Shown here: positions 31,572 through 40,463 of the stretch, one piece after another | Position numbering within the stretch: position 1 is the first letter of the stretch | Layout: every line of letters begins with the position of its first letter | From: an uncultured Acidobacteriia bacterium | GTDB lineage: Bacteria > Acidobacteriota > Terriglobia > Bryobacterales > Bryobacteraceae | Assembly (NCBI GenBank): GCA_903909435.1 | Contig: CAIVVT010000024.1 | Coordinates: 1-47,783 of the forward strand | Direction of reading: 5' to 3' | DNA length: 47,783 bases | The notes under the pieces: model-generated | What the model was told of the DNA's origin: nothing | The model's input: the letters and a program-made list of their open reading frames with translations, nothing else | Database searches by the model: none | Position numbers and translations under genes: made by a program

Positions 31572-32984
31572 TCAACCGGCCAGATCTGGAAGCTGCAGGA
31601 AGTCCCTGGCGTTGGCGTAGCAGATGTCGCGCAGCATCCCTCCCGCCAGTTGCTCCCGATCCGGGATCAGGCCGAGTTCCATGTCGCGGCCGAGCAGGTT
31701 GGCGAGCACGCGGCGGAAGTACTCGTGGCGCGGGAAGGACATGAAACTGCGGGAGTCGGTCAGCATCCCGATGAAGCGCGCCAGCAGGCCGCAGTTCGAG
31801 AGGGCGTTGACCTGCCACTCGATGGCCTCCTTTTGATCCAGGAACCACCAGCCGCTGCCGAACTGGAGCTTGCCCGCGATGCGCCCATCCATGAAGTTGC
31901 CGGCCATCGTGGCCAGCGCGTAATTGTCCTGCGGGTTGAGATTGTAGAGCACCATCCTCGGCAGACCGCCGTCGAGTTCCACGGCGTCGAGAAACTCCCC
32001 GAGCGCGTCGATCTGCGGCCAGTCGCCGATGGAATCGAACCCGGTGTCCGGTCCCAGTTGGGCCAGCTTACGGCTGTTGTTGTTCCGCCGGGCACCGAGG
32101 TGCAGCTGTTTGGTCCAGCCCTTTTCAACATCGAGTCGGGCGAAGAAACGAAGCAGAACGCCGGCGAATTGCTGCTGTTCGGCCGGGCTGGCTGCGGCTC
32201 CCGAGCGGGCGCGCTCGAACACCGCCCGCGCCTCCGATTCCGTGCCGTCCATCGGAGGGCAGACGCTGAGCCCGTGATCGGACAAGCGGCAGCCCGCCTG
32301 ATGGAAGTAGTCATGGCGCTTTCGCAGCGCGCCGAGGAAGTCTTCGAAGCGCCGAATCTCCAGGCCAGCGGCCTCGGCCAGCAAGGCTGTCCACGCGTTG
32401 AATGCCGCTGGGGTGTGCACCTGGAAGGCTTTATCCGGGCGAAACGCTGGCAGCACTTGCGCTGGACAGGCGGAGCTATGCAGCTGGTGGTGCCAGCGCA
32501 AGTCGTCCACCGGGTCGTCGGTGGTGCAGAGCGCACGCACCTGGAACTTGCGCAGAATTTCCCAGGTGGAAAGGTCGCCGCCGCTGAGCTGCTCGTTAGC
32601 GATTTCCCAGATGCGCTGAGCCGTCGATTCGTCCAACAGTTCGTCGATGTCGAAGTAGCGCTTCAACTCGAGGTGGGTCCAGTGGTAGAGCGGGTTGCGC
32701 AGCGTGGCGGGAACCGTCCTGGCGTATGCCAGAAACTTCTCGTACGGGTCGCCCGAGCCGGTGCAAAGTTGCTCTGGCACGCCATTGGCCCGCATGGCGC
32801 GCCATTTGTAGTGGTCGCCCTCCAGCCAGATTTCGAACAGGTTCGCGAAGCGCCGGTTCTCCGCGATGTCCTTCGGGCTGAGGTGGCAGTGGTAATCGAG
32901 AACCGGCTCGATCGCCGCGTAGTCATGATACAGCCGCTGCCCGGCAGCGTTGCTAAGAAGGAAATCGTCGTGGATGAATGACAT
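31572..32984 (-). CDS. uxaC: glucuronate isomerase
   Basis: Encodes 470 residues, the normal size for UxaC, which interconverts D-glucuronate and D-fructuronate (or galacturonate and tagaturonate) in the cytosol. The whole protein follows the family: FIHDDFLLSNAAGQRLYHDYA, VLDYHCHLSPKDIAENRRF, NLFEIWLEGDHYKWRAMRANG, ALCTTDDPVDDL, then KQLHLGARRNNN, NPQDNYALATMAGNF, KLQFGSGWWFLDQKEA and MLTDSRSFMSFPRHEYFRRVL. The amidohydrolase-type metal ligands (HCH and the Asp of TDSRS) are present. The start at 32984 matches known N-termini; an ATG at 33005 is the alternative. No fructuronate or tagaturonate reductase or mannonate dehydratase of standard type lies nearby. Uronic acids released by the heparinase-family enzyme would feed this step. 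Confidence 0.95.
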   Translation of the reverse strand: MSFIHDDFLLSNAAGQRLYHDYAAIEPVLDYHCHLSPKDIAENRRFANLFEIWLEGDHYKWRAMRANGVPEQLCTGSGDPYEKFLAYARTVPATLRNPLYHWTHLELKRYFDIDELLDESTAQRIWEIANEQLSGGDLSTWEILRKFQVRALCTTDDPVDDLRWHHQLHSSACPAQVLPAFRPDKAFQVHTPAAFNAWTALLAEAAGLEIRRFEDFLGALRKRHDYFHQAGCRLSDHGLSVCPPMDGTESEARAVFERARSGAAASPAEQQQFAGVLLRFFARLDVEKGWTKQLHLGARRNNNSRKLAQLGPDTGFDSIGDWPQIDALGEFLDAVELDGGLPRMVLYNLNPQDNYALATMAGNFMDGRIAGKLQFGSGWWFLDQKEAIEWQVNALSNCGLLARFIGMLTDSRSFMSFPRHEYFRRVLANLLGRDMELGLIPDREQLAGGMLRDICYANARDFLQLPDLAG

Positions 32985-33060
32985 GCTGGCAGACCTACGA
33001 TTCATTGTTCCTTATCGGGGTTGCGGAATGGGCGCTGGAGCGCCGCCCCATCCCTACCGG

Positions 33061-34473
33061 CTAGCTCAGCAGGCGTGGATGGTTCTGGTGCACGTTCAGG
33101 ATCAGCTCGCCGAAAAGCGTGTTGGCCCAGGCAAACCACGGGCGCGTGTAGTTCTTCGCATCGTCCTTCGAGAAGGCTTCGTGCATGAAACCCGTCCCGG
33201 CATGGGTCGCCTTCAACGTCTTCAGGCAATCCGCGATCTCGGATTCAGACAGGCTGGTGAGGGCCCGCACGGTGATCGCCAGCGGCCAGATCATGCCCAG
33301 ACCGGCGTGCGGACCGCCGGCACCCTCGGCCGCTTTTCCGCGGAAATAGTAGGGATTGTCGAGGCTCAACACGAAGGCGCGGGTGTTGCGGTAAACCGGG
33401 TCGTTGGCGCTGCAGGAGTCGAGGTACGGCATCGCCAGCAGGCTCGGGATGTTCGAGTCGTCCATGAACAGGTGGTTCCCGTAGCCGTCGACTTCATAGG
33501 CGTAGACCTCGCCATATTTCTGATGATGCCCGGTCGCATATTTCCCCAGCGCTTCGCGCAGCTGGGCGGACAGCGCACGGCACTCCGCGGCAAAGGCCTT
33601 GTTCGGCAATTCCGCCTCGAAGATCTCCGCGAGTTGCTCGAGCGACGTCGCGGCGAAGAAGTTCGAGGGCACCAGATAGGGGTAGACGCAGGCGTCGTCC
33701 GAGGGGCGGAAACCTGAGTGAATCAGTCCGCAGGGCCGTGTCGGATTGCCGTAGCCGCTGAGGGGCAGGGAATCGGAAGGGACCTCGGTCAGCCGCTGGA
33801 AGGAGTACGGCCCGGGCCCGTGGAAACGCTGCTGCTCGCGGAACGTCCGGACGATCAGCGCGGCGGCCTCCTGCCACTTCCGGTCGAAGCAACCGGCGTC
33901 GCCGGTGGTCTTCCAATAGCCATGCGCCAGGCGCAGCGTGTAGCACAGCGAGTCGATCTCCCACTTGCGCTCGTGAAGCTCGGGCTTCATTTTGGTGCGG
34001 TCCTTCGACCACTCGCTGCCGGTCGGCCCGAAGTTGAACGCGTTGGCGTAGGGATCGATCAGCACACAGCGCGTCTGGCGGCGGATGACTCCGGCGAGCA
34101 AGTTCTTCAGCTTCGTGTCGTGCTTGGACAGCGGCAGGTAGGGCCACACCTGCGCCGTCGAATCGCGCAGCCACATGGCGTTGATGTCGCCCGTGATCAC
34201 GAACGTGTCGGGCTGGCCATCGAGCGTGCCAACCTGGACCGTGGTGTCGAGCGTGTTCGGGAAGCAGTTCTCGAACAGCCAGCCCAACTCCGGATTCGCG
34301 ATGGACCTTTTCACTTCGGCGATTTTCGCCTCAACCGCCTCGCTCACGAACTTGCGCTTGTCGGGCGCGGGGCGGCGGCTGGGGTAGGCTTCGTCAGCGG
34401 CTAACGAGAGAGGTAGCGCCGCGGACGCCGACATTGCGGCAGCGGCTTGGAGGAACGTTCTACGAGTGGACAT
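33061..34473 (-). CDS. Tat-exported GH125 exo-alpha-mannosidase-like protein
   Basis: Encodes 470 residues. A twin-arginine signal (MSTRRTFLQAAAAMSASAALPLSLA) precedes a GH125 (alpha/alpha)6-barrel: GWLFENCFPNTLDTTVQ, DTFVITGDINAMWLRDSTAQVWPYL, RQTRCVLIDPYANAFNFGP, WEIDSLCYTLRLAHGYW, GLIHSGFRPSDDACVYPYLVPSN, FMDDSNIPSLLAMPYL and GTGFMHEAFSKDDAKNYTRPWFAWANTLFGELIL. The family is metal-independent and removes non-reducing alpha-1,6-mannose. The start at 34473 is chosen for the Tat signal; the frame is open to 34632 without any recognisable extension. The uxaC gene follows after 76 bases on the same strand, so the two may form one unit. With GH130 and the GT4 fusion it is the third mannose-linked candidate in the window. 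Confidence 0.92.
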   Translation of the reverse strand: MSTRRTFLQAAAAMSASAALPLSLAADEAYPSRRPAPDKRKFVSEAVEAKIAEVKRSIANPELGWLFENCFPNTLDTTVQVGTLDGQPDTFVITGDINAMWLRDSTAQVWPYLPLSKHDTKLKNLLAGVIRRQTRCVLIDPYANAFNFGPTGSEWSKDRTKMKPELHERKWEIDSLCYTLRLAHGYWKTTGDAGCFDRKWQEAAALIVRTFREQQRFHGPGPYSFQRLTEVPSDSLPLSGYGNPTRPCGLIHSGFRPSDDACVYPYLVPSNFFAATSLEQLAEIFEAELPNKAFAAECRALSAQLREALGKYATGHHQKYGEVYAYEVDGYGNHLFMDDSNIPSLLAMPYLDSCSANDPVYRNTRAFVLSLDNPYYFRGKAAEGAGGPHAGLGMIWPLAITVRALTSLSESEIADCLKTLKATHAGTGFMHEAFSKDDAKNYTRPWFAWANTLFGELILNVHQNHPRLLS

Positions 34474-35033
34474 GGCTGTTATCGATTCTCTCGAATCGGA
34501 GCGCGCCGTTGTGGGCAGCGCAGCCAGGTGCCGCCGATTGGCAATCCGGTGGATGCGTGGAAATGAGTGAAACCAGGAAGCTTGGCGGTGGTTTCCCGAG
34601 ATGACGGGTTCGATCGGATTCTCCGCTTGCAAGTGCTTGAGTCTAAAGGCTCATTGGTATCAACGAGGGCATGAGCAACGGAGTTGGCGCTCCAGACCGC
34701 GGGTTTTCGGAGAGTTCGCCAAGCATGAATGGGCTGTCCCCAGCGAGAATCAGCGGTGCATTCGCGATCGCATTTGAGCTACCGGTGACGGCGAGGCTCG
34801 GGTTCGACGTTCTCAAACGCACTCTCCCGTCGACTCCATCCGCGCCGGATTCCGGAAGCCAGTTCACGGTGCATGGCGGGAAAGAGCTTTCAGCAGGGAG
34901 GCCATCGGGGGGCTTCGGGCGGCTCGTAATGGCTCAAGCCGGGCAGATGCGCAGTGGTGAGATTGCCGGCATCAGCAATTCAGCGGCGATGTGTCTATAT
35001 TTGTAGAAACCACCCCTGTAGGCAGCGTTCCAA
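34474..35033. other. divergent gap between GH125 and hybrid kinase
   Basis: About 560 bases holding the promoters of two divergent genes. Open frames at 34643-34867 (minus) and 34671-35006 (plus) overlap each other and show no domain. I see no convincing gene, repeat or terminator. Confidence 0.4.
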
Positions 35034-37745
35034 ATGATGCCGAGCACTTCAACCGCCGAGGCCGCCCAGGACAAACGGGATTCCAGGAAACGGCAGGTGT
35101 TCGCAGCCCAAGTCAGGCTGCTCTATGGCAATGCAGGAGTTGCCCTTGGGATCAACTTGATCGGTGCCGCGATCCTGGGCCGTCTGCAGTGGAACTTCGC
35201 TTCGCACGCGCTCATCGTGGAATGGGGGCTGTACCTTTCCGCAGTATTGCTCGCCAGGCTCCTGCTGTGGCTTCGCTTTTCGCGCACCACGGCGCCGGAA
35301 CTCACAGCTAGCAGGTGGGATTTGGCATTCGTCGTTGGCGCGGGCCTGACTGGTGCAGGTTGGGGCGCGGCGGGAATCCTTTTATACACGGAAGCAAACC
35401 TCGCCAACCAGGTCTATATCGTCTTCATGATCGGCGGAATGATGCTCGGCGCAGTGCCTTTTCTTGCGCCGCGGCCCGAGGCTTTCCTGGCATTCATGAT
35501 TCCTGCTGGAGTCGCGCCAGCCGCCCGCCTGATGGCGCAAGGTGATGGGGCCCACATTGCCATGGGGTTGATGGCAGGCATCTTCACTTTGGCACTCCTG
35601 GTCACGGCATGGCGAATCCACCTGACAGTCGTCTCGGCCCTCAATCTGCAGTTCGAAAACAAGGAACTGGTGGAAGTCCTGCAGACCGCCCGCGCGGTTC
35701 AGGAGTCCAATGCAGCCAAGCTTGCGCGAATGGTCGAAGTACTCGCGATCGAGAAGGACAAGGCGGAAGCGGCGACGGTCGCCAAGAGCGAGTTTCTGGC
35801 GAAGATGAGCCATGAAATTCGAACGCCAATGAACGGTGTGATCGGTATGACCGGCCTGTTGCTGGATACGGGCCTGACAGCAGAACAACGGCATTACGCG
35901 GAAACCGTTCGGGCAAGCGGAGAAGCGCTGCTGGTGGTGATCAACGACATCCTGGATCTCTCCAAGATCGAAGCGAACAGGCTCGATCTGGAGACGCTGG
36001 ACTTTGACATCCAGGACTTGCTGGACGACTTCGGCACCACGATGGGACTGCGTGCGCACCAGAAGGGATTGGAATTCCTGTGCAACATCGATCAGGCAGT
36101 CCCGGCGCTGCTGCGCGGCGACCCAGGCCGCCTGCGCCAGGTTCTCACCAATCTGGCTGGCAACGCCATCAAGTTCACTGAGCAGGGCGAGGTGGCTGTC
36201 TCCATTTCGCTTGTGGCCGAAGACGAGACCGGGTGCCTGCTGCGCTTTTCCGTACGCGACACGGGGATTGGAATTCCTGCTGACAAACTCGGAGTCCTGT
36301 TCCAAAAATTCAGCCAGGTGGACACCTCGACTTCCCGCAAATACGGCGGCACCGGACTGGGCCTCGCCATCTCGAAACAACTGGCGGAGGCGATGGGCGG
36401 TGAGATTGGGGTGGAGAGCGACGTTGGAAAGGGTTCGGAGTTCTGGTTTACGGCCCGGCTGGCCAAGCGAACTTCGCGCGAATTCGCCTCGAATGGCATG
36501 CGGGCTGAACTCGCAGGCGTGCGCGTGTTGATCGTGGATGACAATGCCACGAACAGGGAGATACTGACTGCACGCATGACATCGTGGGGCATGCGCCCGG
36601 CCCAGGCGGCGGATGGCCCCGCAGCGCTCCATGTGCTGCATCGGGCGTTGCAGGAGCATGACCCGTTTCGCCTGGCCCTGATCGACATGCTGATGCCGGG
36701 CATGGACGGTGAGGAACTGGGCCGCGCCATCAAGGCCGAACCACGCCTGGCGGACGTTCGATTGGTGATGCTGACCTCCACGGGAACGCGCAAGGACAGT
36801 CGCCATTTTGAACAGATCGGCTTCTCCGGCTACGAGACGAAACCGGTCCGGCACCAACGTCTTATGAACGTCATCTCCGGCGTCCTATCCGGCGGCTCCA
36901 ACATCGGTTTACGGCCGGTTGAGGAGGGTCTTTCCCGCCAGAGCCGTTTGCCACCCTTCGCCAATTCCAGAGTCCGCATCCTATTGGCGGAGGACAACAC
37001 CACCAACCAGCAAGTGGCCTTGGGCATCCTCAAGAACCTCGGCTTGCGGGCGGACGCGGTAGCCAATGGCGTCGAAGCCCTCAACGCGCTCAGGTCCATC
37101 CCCTACGACCTCGTGCTGATGGACGTACAGATGCCGGTGATGGACGGCCTTGAGGCAACCCGGCGGATTCGCGACTCGCAGTCCGAAGTCCGCAACCACG
37201 CCATCCACATCATCAAGATGACCGCCCACGCAAGGCAGGCCGACAGGCAGGAGTGCCTGGATGCGGGTATGGACGACTACGTGTCCAAACCGATTTCATC
37301 GCAGGCACTCTCCGATGCCCTGGCTCGCTGGCTTTCCGCCGGGAGCGCCGAAAGCGGAAGCCCAGACGCAACACAGGCTGCGCCCGCCAATGCTGAATCG
37401 CCCCTACCTGTGATCTTCGACAGGGCGGCCCTGCGGGAGCGTTTCATGGATGAAGAGGAGATTGTTCAGGAGATCATTGAGACGTTTCTAGTCGATACGC
37501 CGAAGCAGATCGAGGCGCTACGAAGTCACCTTGCTGCCGGCAACGCAGCGGGAGTGGCCTTCCAGGCCCATACGCTGAAGGGCGCGTCGGCGAACGTCGG
37601 CGGAGAGGCGCTGCGCAGCCTGGCATGCGAAATTGAGACGGCCTCCAAGGCGGGTGACTTGCACTCTGTGGCGGCGCGCATGTACGAACTGGACCGTGAG
37701 TTCGACCGTCTGCAACGGGCGATGAAAGAACCGCCCCAAGTTTGA
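35034..37745 (+). CDS. membrane hybrid histidine kinase with two receivers and Hpt
   Basis: Encodes 903 residues. After a short charged N-terminus come about six hydrophobic segments (about 30-200), e.g. [16 protein letters not shown] and [17 protein letters not shown], then a coiled coil. HisKA has [14 protein letters not shown] (His260). The ATPase domain has [17 protein letters not shown] and [11 protein letters not shown]. Receiver 1 has VLIVDDN and [11 protein letters not shown] (Asp551); receiver 2 has [10 protein letters not shown] and [11 protein letters not shown] (Asp697). The C-terminal Hpt has [15 protein letters not shown] (His846). This is a complete BarA/EvgS-like phosphorelay in one chain with an integral-membrane rather than periplasmic sensor. 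The Hpt implies transfer to a separate response regulator, none of which is encoded nearby. Start at the first of two consecutive ATGs; no strong ribosome binding site. Confidence 0.92.
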   Translation: MMPSTSTAEAAQDKRDSRKRQVFAAQVRLLYGNAGVALGINLIGAAILGRLQWNFASHALIVEWGLYLSAVLLARLLLWLRFSRTTAPELTASRWDLAFVVGAGLTGAGWGAAGILLYTEANLANQVYIVFMIGGMMLGAVPFLAPRPEAFLAFMIPAGVAPAARLMAQGDGAHIAMGLMAGIFTLALLVTAWRIHLTVVSALNLQFENKELVEVLQTARAVQESNAAKLARMVEVLAIEKDKAEAATVAKSEFLAKMSHEIRTPMNGVIGMTGLLLDTGLTAEQRHYAETVRASGEALLVVINDILDLSKIEANRLDLETLDFDIQDLLDDFGTTMGLRAHQKGLEFLCNIDQAVPALLRGDPGRLRQVLTNLAGNAIKFTEQGEVAVSISLVAEDETGCLLRFSVRDTGIGIPADKLGVLFQKFSQVDTSTSRKYGGTGLGLAISKQLAEAMGGEIGVESDVGKGSEFWFTARLAKRTSREFASNGMRAELAGVRVLIVDDNATNREILTARMTSWGMRPAQAADGPAALHVLHRALQEHDPFRLALIDMLMPGMDGEELGRAIKAEPRLADVRLVMLTSTGTRKDSRHFEQIGFSGYETKPVRHQRLMNVISGVLSGGSNIGLRPVEEGLSRQSRLPPFANSRVRILLAEDNTTNQQVALGILKNLGLRADAVANGVEALNALRSIPYDLVLMDVQMPVMDGLEATRRIRDSQSEVRNHAIHIIKMTAHARQADRQECLDAGMDDYVSKPISSQALSDALARWLSAGSAESGSPDATQAAPANAESPLPVIFDRAALRERFMDEEEIVQEIIETFLVDTPKQIEALRSHLAAGNAAGVAFQAHTLKGASANVGGEALRSLACEIETASKAGDLHSVAARMYELDREFDRLQRAMKEPPQV

Positions 37746-38431
37746 ACGGCGAGGGTGGCCAGGACAGGCGTTTGGCGAGTCGCCGGCGCAAGTCGCGGCG
37801 CGCGCCTTGAACCATCGGCCAGCGTGGGCTCCGCAGGGCGAGAACTCTCCGTGAAGCGAAAAGCCAGGCGGGATCGCACACTAGAACGCGGTCTTGCTCC
37901 TGCGAACGGGACTCGTCATGCCGACTTGTGCCCCCCCGGCGCGCTGCCAAAATCGGCGACCTCGGAGTCCGCGGAGGCCAATTTGCAACAAAAATACAGG
38001 TCCGGGCGGTGATGATGGCGGCACGTCTCGGGTGATACAGCGTTTAAGTAGTGTTTATCTATCGAGTTTTCCGGTTTTTGCCAGAGTATCCGCGAACTCA
38101 GTCATTCCAGGAAACTTGTCGAGAAATGGAATTTGCGCGGTCCGGGCGGGTGCCCCCTGGTACCTCCTTCAATCAGTGCCGCTTATGAGCTTGCAACGGT
38201 GTTTTGCAGTCTGGAGGCTACCAAAAGATAGGTCGAGGTCCACATTAAAGTAGGGTAAAGTACAGCTTCGGATAAACTGACTTGTTTATCTCGAATTATG
38301 GTGGGAGGAGCTCAGCGGCGCTGCGGCTCTGGCTGTTTTCGCGGTCCCAATGGAGAGGGGGTCCGCGCCTTGCCAGGCCGCTGTGATCGCTGGTCACTAC
38401 CTGCCAACGTGGGGATTTTTAGGGGTGTTTA
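37746..38431. other. long leader region before the five-repeat protein gene
   Basis: Nearly 690 bases without a supported gene; the second half is visibly richer in A and T than the surroundings. GTTTATCT occurs at 38053-38060 and GTTTATC again at 38284-38290, the second as one arm of an inverted repeat. The region probably contains the promoter and a long 5' leader for the gene at 38432. I tried to fit a cyclic-di-GMP or other known riboswitch and could not. Confidence 0.45.
38268..38294. promoter_or_regulatory. inverted repeat in the leader of the five-repeat gene
   Basis: GATAAAC (38271-38277) and GTTTATC (38284-38290) are exact inverted copies around TGACTT, and the flanks TCG and TCGA extend the match with one bulge. 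It lies about 140 bases upstream of the ATG at 38432. It could be an operator or a leader hairpin. A partial copy, GTTTATCTATCGAG, is at 38053-38066. Confidence 0.45.
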
Positions 38432-40402
38432 ATGCTGTTCCGCCCAATGGGCGCGGCCGTCCCGTGTCTTGTCTACTGCTTTGCCCAACTGCTCACAACA
38501 GCATTGCAGGCCCGGGCGGAAGCGTGCCCGGTCGCTGAGCTAACCCCGAATTCTCCCGTCAACTCCAACCTGTCCCGGGCTTCCTGCCGCTATCAGGACG
38601 TCGTCCCCAATTCCACCTGGGGACTGAATGTCCAACCGTTCTCCCTCACCGTGTCGACTCAGGGCATTCTGACGCTCGACATGACGGGTTCGTTCGACAC
38701 CAACGTGTACGTGTTCGACAAGGACTTCTACCGTTATGAGCCGGATCTGGAAGATCCGGCGAGCCTGAAGCCTGGCAACAACTCCCGGCTCACCGTCAGT
38801 CTCACGCCCGGCACGTACCTGGTGTTGGCGACGTCGACGTCGCCGGGCCTGTTCGGTGACTTCACGTTGAAGGCAGGTTGGGCGCCACCTCCCAACTGTC
38901 TGGTCGAGGATCTGCCCACGCCCGGTGTGGTCAACTCCACGCTGGACCAGACCGACTGCCGCTGGCTGGACATCGTGGCCCCTTCCACGTCCACTGAGCG
39001 CGTCAAGCGTTACCGTGTCATTGCCGCCTATCCCGGCGCGCTCGATCTGCAGGTCGCTACGACGGCTTTTGTATCGGAACTTGAAGTCCGCGATAAGAGC
39101 AATGTAGAGATCAACTCCGTGGTTTCGGATTTCGCAGTGGCTGCGACGGCGATGACCGTGAGCCTGAAGCCGGATACCTACCTGGTTTATGTGTCGACGA
39201 ATGATGGGAATCTGGGCGCCTTTTCGCTGACCGCCTCCTTCAGCGGCCTGCGCAGTTGCTCACCCGCCGAACTGACCCTCGATCGGGTGATTCCGCAGCA
39301 GGCCGCCCTGGATCCGTCTGCCAGTTGCCGCCACTTGGACCTGGTAGTACCCAGTGCGGACGTTTCGCTTGTAGCTCCGTATTCGCTGCGAGTGGACCAA
39401 CCGGCCCAGGTCCAGGTTGACCTTCACTCGAACGTGTTCGACTCCTACGTCGAAGTGCTGGATGCCGGCGGAACGGTCCTCACGTCGAATGCCAGCAACG
39501 GCAGCAACGGCAATTCTGCCAGCGTTTCGGCCAGTCTAAATCCGGGCAGATATGCCGTTCTGGCGAGCACCGCAAATTACGGGTCGGGCGCCTACACCAT
39601 CCGGGCTTCGTCCACGGACCTGCGGCCCTGCCCCGGTGCTGACGCGGGCAGCCACGTCTCCGGTTCGCTGGGCGGAACGAACGATTGCAGGGTGATGGAC
39701 ATCATCATCCCAAGCAGCGATGCGACGCCGGTCAGCCGCTACAACCTGCAACTCTCGCAGAAGAGCGCGGTTCGCTTGCAGGCCGCTTCAGGTGACGGCA
39801 CACTGCCCGCGCTGGGCGTGTATGACGCACAACTGCGGTTCGTGAATGGCGCCAGCGGCAACGCGACTTCCAGGATCGCGCTGCTCAACACGCTCCTGCT
39901 TCCTGGCGAGTACACGGTGCTGGTCAGCCTGGCCGGTGGGAATGCGGGCGGATTCAGCATGGATGCAACGGTCCAGCAGCCGCGCAACTGCCCGCAGGTG
40001 GAACTCACCACCGGAGCGCCCGTGGCGGGGAAGTTCACCAAGTTCGATTGCGCCGCTTCCGATGTGCTGGCCGGTTCCAATAGCAGCGTGCCGGTACAAC
40101 AGTTCACGTTCACCGCCCCGGCTGCGGGCACTCTGACGCTCTCGGCTGCGTCCGCCGATACCACCGTTGTTCTCAAACTTGTTGACGCGTCGGATGTCGT
40201 GCTGGATTCAGCGGTTGGCCGCACTTCCGCTGGGCAAATTCAAGTCAATGTGTCCGCCGGAGCATTCAAAGTGTTTTTGCTGCCGTGGGCCGGCACGGAG
40301 GGTAGCTTTCAGGTGCAGGCCGATTTCCGGCCCGCCCTGGCGCCGCCAAAAATAACCCCTATCCGCAACCCCGGGACCCGCCGCAGGTCCACAGGTTTCT
40401 GA
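38432..40402 (+). CDS. secreted five-repeat beta protein with paired cysteines
   Basis: Encodes 656 residues with AGGGG upstream of the ATG. A signal peptide ends near ARAEA (residue 31). The mature protein is five tandem repeats of about 120 residues starting near Cys32, Cys156, Cys275, Cys399 and Cys519. Each opens with a Cys and a V/A-E-L-T-like segment and, about 20 residues later, has a second Cys (usually C-R-x-x-D, as CRYQDVV, CRWLDIV, CRHLDLV, CRVMDII; the fifth reads CAASDVL). A beta-rich part then ends in a motif like L-x-P-G-x-Y-x-V-L. The fold resembles pre-peptidase C-terminal (PPC) domains. The Cys pair of each repeat could form a disulfide. No enzyme motif is visible; adhesion or matrix binding is only a guess. 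The multicopper oxidase gene follows 61 bases later on the same strand. Confidence 0.75.
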   Translation: MLFRPMGAAVPCLVYCFAQLLTTALQARAEACPVAELTPNSPVNSNLSRASCRYQDVVPNSTWGLNVQPFSLTVSTQGILTLDMTGSFDTNVYVFDKDFYRYEPDLEDPASLKPGNNSRLTVSLTPGTYLVLATSTSPGLFGDFTLKAGWAPPPNCLVEDLPTPGVVNSTLDQTDCRWLDIVAPSTSTERVKRYRVIAAYPGALDLQVATTAFVSELEVRDKSNVEINSVVSDFAVAATAMTVSLKPDTYLVYVSTNDGNLGAFSLTASFSGLRSCSPAELTLDRVIPQQAALDPSASCRHLDLVVPSADVSLVAPYSLRVDQPAQVQVDLHSNVFDSYVEVLDAGGTVLTSNASNGSNGNSASVSASLNPGRYAVLASTANYGSGAYTIRASSTDLRPCPGADAGSHVSGSLGGTNDCRVMDIIIPSSDATPVSRYNLQLSQKSAVRLQAASGDGTLPALGVYDAQLRFVNGASGNATSRIALLNTLLLPGEYTVLVSLAGGNAGGFSMDATVQQPRNCPQVELTTGAPVAGKFTKFDCAASDVLAGSNSSVPVQQFTFTAPAAGTLTLSAASADTTVVLKLVDASDVVLDSAVGRTSAGQIQVNVSAGAFKVFLLPWAGTEGSFQVQADFRPALAPPKITPIRNPGTRRRSTGF

Positions 40403-40463
40403 ATTCGAGTGAAGGTTCAAGCAGAGTGACGGACTAATTTAGAAGGACTTTTGAAAGGCAGTC

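Noticed and set aside
31545..32981. A 478-codon plus-strand open frame opposite glucuronate isomerase
   Set aside because: Antisense shadow of uxaC, which is unmistakable.
34643..34867. A 74-codon minus-strand frame in the GH125/kinase gap
   Set aside because: Composition looks somewhat protein-like, but an overlapping plus-strand frame is equally open, and I see no ribosome binding site, domain or partner.
37746..38431. Possible cyclic-di-GMP or other riboswitch in the long leader
   Set aside because: I could not place the conserved core bases of any class I know.
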